DNA from: Alphaproteobacteria bacterium
Lineage (GTDB): Bacteria; Pseudomonadota; Alphaproteobacteria; Rhizobiales; Aestuariivirgaceae
DNA: 5,329 bases
Assembly (NCBI GenBank): GCA_005884715.1
Contig: VAZZ01000137.1
Coordinates: 3,214 to 8,542 of the forward strand
Direction of reading: 5' to 3'
Shown: positions 1 through 5,329 of the stretch, in pieces
How the letters are laid out: each line of letters opens with the position of its first letter
Numbering within the stretch: the stretch's first letter is position 1
Notes under the pieces: generated by a model
Seen by the model: the letters and a program-made list of their open reading frames with translations, nothing else
The model's database searches: none
Told to the model about the DNA's origin: nothing
Made by a program: the position numbers and the translations under genes

Positions 1-600
1 GTCATCTCGAAGGACGGCAAGGACGTCGCAAGTTATGACAAGGATGAGGGCGGCGCGGCTCTCGTCGGTCCGAATGACGGGACACCCGACGGCAGGAACG
101 GCATTTATTTCACGACATCGGGTCCGTGGGAGTCGGGGCCGATTGTCGGCCGCGTGCTCCATTTGTCGGCCGACGGCAAGCTCAGCGAGGCGGCAAACGA
201 CCTCCATTATGCCAATGGCATTGTCTTCGGTCCCGACAAGCGTCTCTATGTGAATGAATCGGAAGCCGGCCGGGTGATCTCTTTCGCCGTCGATGCGGAC
301 GGCAAATTGTCCGACCGCCGTCTGTTCATACGCCTCTATGCGCTGGGCGAGCCGCCGGACGCCTACCCGGACGGCATCAAGCTTGGGCCTGATGGCAATT
401 TCTATGTCGGCGAATACAGCGCCGGAAATATCCTAGTCGTGACGCCGGACGGAAAGCTCAAGACGAAATATACAGTGCCGTCGGCTGGCTCACCGAACCT
501 GACATTCAGTGACGACGGCAAGACCATGTATGTGATGGCTGTCGATAACAAGAATGGCGCGCCTTATGAAGGCAAGGTCTATGCGGTGAAACTGAAATAG
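1..600 (+). CDS. SMP-30/gluconolactonase/LRE-family sugar lactonase, C-terminal part (5' end outside window)
   Basis: The frame is open from base 1 to the TAG at 598-600, giving the last 199 residues of a six-bladed beta-propeller lactonase; the true start lies upstream. The family hydrolyses sugar lactones to aldonic acids using a divalent metal. Visible family signatures are GPNDGTPD followed by GIYFT (fragment residues about 23-35), ANGIVFGPD (about 71-79) and YPDGIKLGPDG (about 122-132). The Asn in PND (bases 73-75), the Asn in ANG (214-216) and the Asp in PDG (370-372) fall where the family has its metal ligands and catalytic Asp. Repeated DGKL turns are typical of the propeller blades. 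The N-terminal metal-ligand Glu and any signal peptide are outside the window, so cytoplasmic or periplasmic location cannot be judged. Its presence near a sugar dehydrogenase and an aldonate dehydratase suggests a role in the same oxidative sugar route, but prmB lies between them on the other strand and the exact substrate is unknown. Confidence 0.85.
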   Translation, partial: VISKDGKDVASYDKDEGGAALVGPNDGTPDGRNGIYFTTSGPWESGPIVGRVLHLSADGKLSEAANDLHYANGIVFGPDKRLYVNESEAGRVISFAVDADGKLSDRRLFIRLYALGEPPDAYPDGIKLGPDGNFYVGEYSAGNILVVTPDGKLKTKYTVPSAGSPNLTFSDDGKTMYVMAVDNKNGAPYEGKVYAVKLK

Positions 601-632
601 GATTCTCGCGCCCAGCGCGCCTTCTTCAAAGA

Positions 633-1541
633 TTAGCGGCCGAACTTCTCGGCGGTGAGCCAGAAGACCTCGCCTTCGCTGTCTTCCGTATCGAGCCAGA
701 AGAAATCGAGTTCGGGATAATCATCCTCGAGGATGTCGCGGCCGCGGCCGATCTCGCAGAGAAGCCCGCCGCCCGGATTGAGGTGGCGCGGCACTTCGGC
801 GAGGATGCGCCGGACGATATCGAGCCCGTCCTCGCCGCCATCCAAGGCCATGGCCGGCTCATGGCGGAATTCCGGCGGCAGTTCCTCCATCGCCACCGCA
901 TCGACATAGGGCGGGTTGGTGAGGATGAGATCGTAGCGCTCCTTCGCCACCGGCTGGAACAGATCGCCCTGGAAGAGATGCAGGCGCTCGCCATAGCCTG
1001 ATTCATCGATATTGAGGCGCGCCACTTCCATGGCCTTGGGCGACAGTTCGACCGCATCGACTTGCGCATTGGCAAAGATGCGCGCCGCCAGGATGGCAAG
1101 GCAGCCCGAGCCGGTGCACAGGTCGAGGACGCGGCCCACAGAAGAGGGATCGGACACCAGCGCAAAACCTTCGCCGCCGAACAGGTCGCTGAACAGCAAT
1201 TCGCCGATGAAGGAGCGCGGCACGATCACCCGTTCATCGACATGGAAGGGGACGCCCTGGATATAGGCCTTCTTCGTCAGATAGGCGGAGGGCAGGCGCT
1301 TCATGACGCGCTCCTCGATGCGGCCGAGCACGACCTCGCGCTCAGGCTTCGTCAACCGCGCATCGGCCCAGGGATTGATGTCGTCAACCGGAAGGTGGAG
1401 CGTCTCGAGGATCAGGAAGGCCGCCTCATCGACCGGACCGGCGGTGCCCTGGCCGAAGACGAGGCCCGCCTCTTGGAAGCGGCTGACGGCAAAGCGCAGC
1501 ATGTCGCGAATCGAAATGAGCTCGTCGGCATGGGCTTTCAT
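633..1541 (-). CDS. prmB: Ribosomal protein L3 N5-glutamine methyltransferase PrmB
   Basis: A complete 302-residue protein, close to the usual length of about 300-310 for PrmB. It transfers a methyl group from S-adenosylmethionine to a glutamine side chain of ribosomal protein L3 in the cytoplasm. The N-terminal helical domain begins with the ISIRDMLRFAVSRF segment typical of PrmB. The Rossmann methyltransferase domain carries SAM motif I, VLDLCTGSGCLAI (residues 138-150), the acidic VDAVELS strand (161-167; Glu165 should contact the SAM ribose) and the glutamine-binding NPPY motif at 209-212, followed by VDAVAMEELP and RHEPAMAL. The NPPYVDA context and the N-terminal domain favour PrmB over the release-factor methyltransferase PrmC. 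The start is the ATG at 1541-1539; the bases just upstream have no clear Shine-Dalgarno match. The gene is convergent with the lactonase (32-base gap) and divergent from the dehydratase. It looks intact and has no functional link to the sugar genes. Confidence 0.93.
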   Translation of the reverse strand: MKAHADELISIRDMLRFAVSRFQEAGLVFGQGTAGPVDEAAFLILETLHLPVDDINPWADARLTKPEREVVLGRIEERVMKRLPSAYLTKKAYIQGVPFHVDERVIVPRSFIGELLFSDLFGGEGFALVSDPSSVGRVLDLCTGSGCLAILAARIFANAQVDAVELSPKAMEVARLNIDESGYGERLHLFQGDLFQPVAKERYDLILTNPPYVDAVAMEELPPEFRHEPAMALDGGEDGLDIVRRILAEVPRHLNPGGGLLCEIGRGRDILEDDYPELDFFWLDTEDSEGEVFWLTAEKFGR

Positions 1542-1583
1542 GAGGAAACTGCATAGCGGGCCTGACCGGCCCCGCCAAGGGTC

Positions 1584-1595
1584 AAGGAAAGCTTG
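1584..1595 (+). promoter_or_regulatory. Possible Shine-Dalgarno plus alternative TTG start for the dehydratase
   Basis: AAGGAAA at 1584-1590 lies just before a TTG at 1593 that is in frame with the dehydratase and would add 12 residues (MPQAGLVGYLYD) to its N-terminus. The preferred ATG at 1629 matches the expected family N-terminus (MKKSPPKLRSKAWFDNP) but has no clear ribosome-binding site in front of it. The extension shows no family similarity that I recognise, so the upstream start is an alternative only. Confidence 0.22.
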
Positions 1596-1628
1596 CCCCA
1601 GGCGGGGCTGGTCGGCTATTTGTATGAT

Positions 1629-3376
1629 ATGAAAAAATCCCCGCCCAAGCTCAGGTCAAAGGCCTGGTTCGACAATCCCGACAATATCGACATGACGGCG
1701 CTCTATCTCGAGCGCTATCTGAATTATGGCTTCACCCGCGCCGAACTGCAGTCCGGCAAGCCGATCATCGGCATCGCGCAGACCGGCTCGGACCTATCAC
1801 CCTGCAACCGGGCCCATCTCGAGCTCGCCAAAAGGGTGCGCGACGGCATCACCGCGGCGGGCGGCGTGCCGATCGAATTTCCCACCCATCCGATGCAGGA
1901 AACCGGCAAGCGGCCGACCGCAGCACTCGACCGCAACCTCACCTATCTGAGCCTGGTCGAAGTCCTCTACGGCTATCCGATCGACGGCGTGGTGCTGACC
2001 ATCGGCTGCGACAAGACCACGCCCGCAGCACTGATGGCGGCGGCGACCGTCAATATCCCGGCGGTGGCGCTCTCTTCCGGCCCGATGCTCAATGGCTGGT
2101 ACAAGGGCGAGCGCACCGGCTCCGGCACCATCTTGTGGAAAGCGCGCGAGCTTCTGGCGACCGGCGACATCGATTATGAAGGCTTCGTCGAGCTCGTCGC
2201 CTCGTCGGCCCCCTCGACCGGCTTCTGCAACACCATGGGCACGGCGACCTCGATGAATTCCCTCGCCGAAGCGCTCGGCATGACCTTGCCCGGCAATGCC
2301 GCGATCCCCGCCCCCTATCGCGAGCGTGGCCAGATCGCCTATGAGACCGGCCGGCGCATCGTCGAGATGGTCGCCGAGAACCTCACCCCCGACAAGATCC
2401 TCACCCGCAAGGCCTTCGAGAATGCCATCGCCGTCAATTCGGCGATCGGCGGCTCGACCAACTGCCCGATCCATCTCAATGCCATCGCCCGCCATATCGG
2501 CGTCGAGCTCGATGTCGCCGACTGGGAGAAGCATGGCTATGACGTGCCGCTGCTGGTCAACCTGCAGCCGGCCGGCGAATATCTGGGCGAAGACTATCAC
2601 CGGGCCGGCGGCGTGCCGGCGGTGGTGGCCGAGCTCATCAAGGCGAAGCGCATCCATGAGGAGGCGCTCACTGTCAATGGCAAGACGATCGGGGAGAACT
2701 GCAAAGGCAAGCTCTCCTGGAACCGCGACGTCATCAAGGCCTATGACGCGCCGATCAAGAAACATGCCGGCTTCAAGATGCTGAAAGGCAATCTCTTCGA
2801 TGCGGCGATCATGAAGACGAGCGTCATCTCGGACGAGAGGCGAAGGCGATCGTGTTCGATGGCCCGGAAGATTATCACAAGCGCATCGATGATCCGAAGC
2901 TTGGCGTCGATGAGCATACGATCCTGTTCACGTGCGGCACCGGCCCCTTGGGCTATCCGGGCTCGGCAGAAGTCGTCAATATGCGCGCCCCCACCGAACT
3001 TCTGAAGCGGGGCGTGCATTCGCTGCCCTGCGTTGGCGACGGGCGGCAATCGGGCACCTCGGGCTCGCCCTCGATCCTCAATGCATCGCCCGAAGCGGCG
3101 GCGGGCGGCGGGCTTGCTTTGTTGAAAGACGGCGATCGGGTGCGCATCGACCTCAACAAGGGCACCGCCGACATCCTGATCTCCAAGGAAGAACTCGAAA
3201 AGCGCCGTGCCGCGCTCAAGGCCAGTGGCGGCTACAAGATCCCGGAAAGCCAGACGCCCTGGCAGGAGATCTTCCGCGCCAATGTCGATCAATTGTCGGA
3301 AGGCATGGTGCTGAAGCCTGCCATCAAATATCAGAAGATCGCGCAGACAAAAGGTCTGCCGCGCGACAACCACTGA
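1629..3376 (+). pseudogene. IlvD/Edd-family pentonate (xylonate/arabinonate-type) dehydratase, frameshifted by an internal deletion
   Basis: The family dehydrates sugar acids to 2-keto-3-deoxy acids using a [2Fe-2S] cluster and Mg2+. The first frame runs from ATG 1629 through about residue 401 (ending MKTSVIS, base 2831). It carries the three expected cluster cysteines, Cys59 (SPCN), Cys127 (GCDKTTP) and Cys200 (TGFCNTMGT), plus the Mg-site Lys129. The match then jumps to the -1 frame: EAKAIVFDGPEDYHKR starts at 2837 and continues to the TGA at 3374-3376, including GDGRQSGTSG with the presumed catalytic Ser (3050-3052). Compared with Caulobacter XylD as I remember it, about 15 residues are missing at the junction, which fits a deletion of about 46 bases. 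Restoring that gives about 597 residues, close to XylD (about 590). Ribosomes staying in the first frame would stop at 3003-3005. The WFDNPDNIDMTALYLERY opening favours the xylonate subgroup, but arabinonate is possible. The gene overlaps the epimerase start by one base. The lesion may be genuine or an assembly error. Confidence 0.88.
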
Positions 3377-4377
3377 TGCCATCACGCGTCGGCGAGCTCG
3401 AAGCGGGGATATTCGCGGACGAGCCGGCGCGCAATTTCGAGATCATCAGCGATGCGGGTTTCCGCGCCAGCTTCAATGCGCTGGGAGCGCGGCTGATGAC
3501 GCTTCAGTTTCCGGATGGCTTCGATGCCGTCGTGGGCGCCGAGCGCGTCGAGGATCTGCTCGAAAGCGATGTCTATGCGGGGGCGATTTGCGGGCGTTTC
3601 GCCAACCGCATCGCGAACGGGCGATTTCCCCTCGATGGCAAGGAGCGCCAGCTCACCCTCAATGAGCCGCCGCATCATCTCCATGGCGGGGCAAGCGGCT
3701 TTCACGGCCGCATCTGGGAGGCGGAGATCGCCGATGACGCGCTCGTCTTTTCGCTCGTCTCGCCCAATCGGGAGGAAGGCTATCCGGGCAAGCTCGAGGT
3801 CAGCGCCACCTATCGCCTCGATGACGATGTGCTGAGCTGCGATATCGAGGCGACGACGGCGAGTCCGACCATCATCAACCTCACCAATCACGCCTATTGG
3901 AATCTCTCCGGGGCCGACAAGGTCACCGACCACGTGCTGCAGATCTCGGCGCAGGCCTACACGCCGACCGATCGGGCACTCATTCCGGTCGGCCTGGTGA
4001 GCTTCGTTTCCGGCACCGATTTTGATTTCCGCGAGCCGGTCCTGCTCGATGAAGCCTTCGTGGACGATGAGGGCTTCGACAGCAATTTCTGCCTCGAAGG
4101 CGAGCGCCATGTTCTCCATCATGCGGCAGGCATCGCAGCCGGCGGGCGCGAACTCGAGCTGTGGACCACCGAGCCCGGGCTGCAGTTCTATACGGCAGCC
4201 CATCACGGCCCGGCACTCAAGGGCAAGAAGGGCCAGGCATTGCGGCGCTTCGGCGCGATCGCGCTCGAGCCGCAGAACTGGCCCGATGCGCCCAATCATC
4301 CGAGCTTCCCTTCCGCGGAGCTCAGGCCCGGCGAGGTCTACCGCCACCGGATGGAATGGCGGTTTGGGACTGAATGA
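3376..4377 (+). CDS. Aldose 1-epimerase (mutarotase, GalM family)
   Basis: A complete 333-residue protein that interconverts alpha and beta anomers of free aldoses, presumably in the cytoplasm as no signal peptide is visible. Family landmarks in order are GRFANRIANGRF (residues 73-84), HHLHGG with the substrate-binding His103, NLTNHAYWNL with the likely catalytic acid His172, GFDSNFCL with the sugar-binding Asp235, and ALEPQNWPDAPNHPSFPS with the likely catalytic base Glu298. The ATG start shares its A with the dehydratase stop (TGATG, 3374-3378). This implies one transcript and translational coupling, and the bases upstream offer no clear independent ribosome-binding site. In this neighbourhood it probably supplies the anomer used by a sugar 1-dehydrogenase. 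The same frame is open further upstream to 2932, but that part is the dehydratase gene read in another frame and is not included. The sugar specificity (xylose, arabinose, galactose or other) cannot be read from the sequence. Confidence 0.93.
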   Translation: MPSRVGELEAGIFADEPARNFEIISDAGFRASFNALGARLMTLQFPDGFDAVVGAERVEDLLESDVYAGAICGRFANRIANGRFPLDGKERQLTLNEPPHHLHGGASGFHGRIWEAEIADDALVFSLVSPNREEGYPGKLEVSATYRLDDDVLSCDIEATTASPTIINLTNHAYWNLSGADKVTDHVLQISAQAYTPTDRALIPVGLVSFVSGTDFDFREPVLLDEAFVDDEGFDSNFCLEGERHVLHHAAGIAAGGRELELWTTEPGLQFYTAAHHGPALKGKKGQALRRFGAIALEPQNWPDAPNHPSFPSAELRPGEVYRHRMEWRFGTE

Positions 4378-4386
4378 AAATGATAG

Positions 4387-4414
4387 TGGCGGTTAGATCT
4401 AAACCCAACCGCCA
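4387..4414 (-). terminator. Hairpin in the convergent gap, possible terminator
   Basis: TGGCGGTT (4387-4394) is perfectly complementary to AACCGCCA (4407-4414), giving an 8-bp stem with a 12-base loop that includes the palindrome TTAGATCTAA (4393-4402). The structure spans the last codons and stop of the dehydrogenase pseudogene and the end of the 21-base gap after the epimerase. Read on the minus strand it is followed by a moderately T-rich stretch (CATTTTCATT); on the plus strand no T-run follows. It may end the dehydrogenase transcript, but it is not a classical strong terminator. Confidence 0.3.
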
Positions 4415-5093
4415 TCGACGGTGAAATCCTGATTGGTGCAGGCAGAGGCCTCATCGGAAGCGAGGAACAGGGCGACGCGCGCAATGTCGATCGGATAGAG
4501 CTTCCGCTTCAGGCACTGGTTCTTCATGATCTCCTTCTCGCCTTCGGGCGTCACCCACAGCTTGAGCTGGCGCTCGGTCATGATCCAGCCGGGCGAGATG
4601 GTGTTGACGCGGATATTGTCGGGGCCGAGATCGCGCGCCAGCGAGCGCGTCAGTCCTGTGACGCCCGATTTCGACGCCGTATAGGCGGCCATGCCGCCCT
4701 GGCCGATCTTCCACGAGGTCGAGCCCAGATTGATGATCGCACCGCCGCCGGCTTTCTGCATCATCGGGATGATCGCCTGGGCGGCGAAGAACTGATGCGG
4801 CGCTCATCATGGGCGGCATTGTTGACGAGGATGGTGATGGGGCCGAGCGCTTTCGCTGCCGCGGCGATCGCATCCTGCAACGCCTTGATGTCGGTGATGT
4901 CGCATTCGCCGAACCACACATCGCCCTTGAGCCGCGCCGTGAGCTTCTCGCCCGCATCCTTGGCGATATCGACAAAGGCGACCTTCGAGCCCTGCTTGGA
5001 AAATTCCTCGACGATCGCTTCGCCGATCCCCATGGCGCCGCCTGAAATGAACACCGTCTTGTCCTCGAGGCTTGGATAGATGGCTGCTGTCAT
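4399..5093 (-). pseudogene. Short-chain dehydrogenase (XylB-like NAD(P)-dependent aldose 1-dehydrogenase type), frameshifted by an internal deletion
   Basis: The start is the ATG at 5093-5091 with AGGAAAG at 5105-5099. The first frame (98 residues) has the opening AIYPSLEDKTVFISGGAMGIGEA with the cofactor-binding SGGAMGIG (17-24) and the LVNNAA strand (89-94), ending HDER at 4800. The match resumes from 4797 in the -1 frame as HQFFAAQAIIPMM and runs to the TAG at 4401-4399. It holds the catalytic Ser (4722-4720), Tyr (4683-4681) and Lys (4671-4669) in a Y-x3-K, then SPGWIMTERQ and a VDGGWV end. The missing stretch would include the NVNLR segment with the conserved catalytic Asn. Compared with Caulobacter XylB as I remember it, about 58 bases are lost; restoring them gives about 250 residues, the normal size. 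The AIYPSL opening and the GSTSW and QCLK segments favour a XylB-like xylose/arabinose 1-dehydrogenase that makes the lactone, but other SDR substrates are possible. Without the first frame it cannot bind cofactor properly, so it is probably non-functional if the lesion is real. Confidence 0.85.
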
Positions 5094-5098
5094 GACCG

Positions 5099-5105
5099 CT
5101 TTCCT
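5099..5105 (-). promoter_or_regulatory. Ribosome-binding site of the dehydrogenase pseudogene
   Basis: Read on the minus strand, AGGAAAG precedes the ATG at 5093 with 8 bases between the AGGA core and the start. This is a good match and spacing, and it supports starting at 5093 over the longer in-frame ATG near 5201. The longer version would translate through the repeat and add residues unlike any SDR N-terminus. Confidence 0.6.
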
Positions 5106-5118
5106 ATGTATGAACTCA

Positions 5119-5253
5119 TTCCCTCCCCCTTGCGGGGAGGGGTTGGGGTGGGGGTCGCTCGCTGTACAATTATTTTGCATGACGAAAAATGGAGAGACCA
5201 CCCGACCCCCACCCCAGCCCAGCGGGCCGACCCTCCCCGCAAGGGGGAGGGAA
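5119..5253. repeat. Inverted pair of REP-like palindromic elements (REPIN-like)
   Basis: Two copies of one element face each other. The outer 23 bases at 5119-5141 are the exact reverse complement of 5231-5253, and the inner 14 bases at 5144-5157 are the exact reverse complement of 5203-5216. Each copy also folds on itself: CCCTCCCC pairs with GGGGAGGG across a 5-base loop (5121-5128 with 5134-5141; 5231-5238 with 5244-5251). The right copy carries 14 bases (5217-5230, including the small palindrome GCCCAGCGGGC) where the left has only two (5142-5143). The centre, 5158-5202, is AT-richer and unrelated. Dispersed repeats with C-rich/G-rich arms of this kind are common in rhizobial-type genomes; no transposase is present here. 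The block fills the gap between the polA stop and the dehydrogenase start. Confidence 0.8.
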
Positions 5254-5257
5254 AGAA

Positions 5258-5329
5258 TTAATGCGCCTCTTCCCAGTTGTCGGCGGCGCGGGCATCGACC
5301 TGCAAGGGCACCGCGAGCTTGATCGCGGG
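5258..5329 (-). CDS. polA: DNA polymerase I, C-terminal 23 residues (rest of gene outside window)
   Basis: Reading the minus strand from the window edge gives PAIKLAVPLQVDARAADNW then EEAH and a TAA at 5260-5258. The VPLxV......NW(D/E)xAH ending is characteristic of the bacterial PolA C-terminus (E. coli PolA ends VPLLVEVGSGENWDQAH). This is the last strand and tail of the polymerase (palm) domain used in replication and repair synthesis. The fragment is very short, so the call rests on this tail motif alone. The stop lies 4 bases from the right arm of the inverted repeat, whose hairpin would form directly after the coding region in the polA transcript. Confidence 0.8.
   Translation of the reverse strand, partial: PAIKLAVPLQVDARAADNWEEAH

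Noticed and set aside
607..619. Small hairpin CGCGC-CCA-GCGCG between the lactonase and prmB
   Set aside because: A 5-bp stem with a 3-base loop and only a short pyrimidine tail (CCTTCTTC) is too weak to call as a terminator in GC-rich DNA, although its place in a convergent gap is suggestive.
1062..1556. A 164-codon plus-strand frame opposite prmB
   Set aside because: It is antisense to the N-terminal half of prmB, has no motif, and no supporting start signal.
1623..1628. TATGAT as a -10 promoter box just before the dehydratase ATG
   Set aside because: It abuts the start codon, so transcription would begin inside the gene, and no -35 element lies at a suitable spacing.
1797..2765. A 322-codon open frame on the minus strand opposite the dehydratase
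   Set aside because: It lies wholly antisense to a clear IlvD/Edd coding sequence, has no recognisable domain, and is the kind of long shadow frame that high GC third positions produce.
2832..2850. Programmed -1 ribosomal frameshift in the dehydratase
   Set aside because: There is no slippery heptamer near the junction, and a conserved stretch of residues is missing, which frameshifting would not explain. A deletion fits better.
3382..4347. A 321-codon open frame on the minus strand opposite the epimerase
   Set aside because: It is antisense to an intact aldose epimerase with all catalytic motifs; its composition is a mirror of that gene and shows no family signature.
5158..5202. Promoter in the AT-richer centre of the inverted repeat
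   Set aside because: Some AT-rich hexamers are present on the minus strand, but no -35/-10 pair with proper spacing stands out.
5119..5253. CRISPR-like repeat unit
   Set aside because: There are only two copies, in opposite orientation, with no direct repeat-spacer periodicity and no cas gene.

Overview
The window looks like chromosomal DNA from a GC-rich alphaproteobacterium, probably of the Hyphomicrobiales (Rhizobiales) or a related group. Three things point there: the strong GC bias at third codon positions, the resemblance (from memory) of two genes to the Caulobacter/rhizobial xylose oxidation enzymes XylD and XylB, and a C-rich/G-rich palindromic intergenic repeat of a kind familiar from rhizobial genomes. 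Assignment below order level is not possible from the sequence alone.

Layout. 1-600 (+) is the 3' part of an SMP-30/gluconolactonase-type sugar lactonase. 633-1541 (-) is an intact prmB, the ribosomal protein L3 glutamine methyltransferase, convergent with the lactonase. After an 87-base divergent gap, 1629-3376 (+) is an IlvD/Edd-family pentonate dehydratase of the XylD type, disrupted by an internal deletion with frameshift near 2835-2839. Its stop codon overlaps by one base the start of an intact aldose 1-epimerase (3376-4377, +). Convergent to that, 4399-5093 (-) is a short-chain dehydrogenase of the sugar 1-dehydrogenase (XylB-like) type, also disrupted by an internal deletion with frameshift near 4797-4800. 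Between this gene and the last one lies a pair of inverted REP-like elements (5119-5253). The final 72 bases (5258-5329, -) encode the extreme C-terminus of DNA polymerase I.

How the genes fit together. A mutarotase, a sugar 1-dehydrogenase, a lactonase and an aldonate dehydratase are the early steps of non-phosphorylative aldose oxidation (Weimberg/Dahms type): aldose interconversion, oxidation to lactone, lactone opening, and dehydration to a 2-keto-3-deoxy acid. Pentose (xylose or arabinose) is the likely substrate class, inferred from family resemblance. prmB and polA are housekeeping genes on either side of the dehydratase/epimerase/dehydrogenase block.

The most notable observation is that two genes of one pathway are each broken by a small internal deletion (estimated at about 46 and 58 bases, both 3n+1), while prmB and the epimerase are intact and what can be seen of the lactonase and polA stays open. 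This is either real pathway decay or a pair of assembly/consensus errors; the sequence alone cannot decide. I found no convincing novel system, CRISPR array, RNA gene or transposase.
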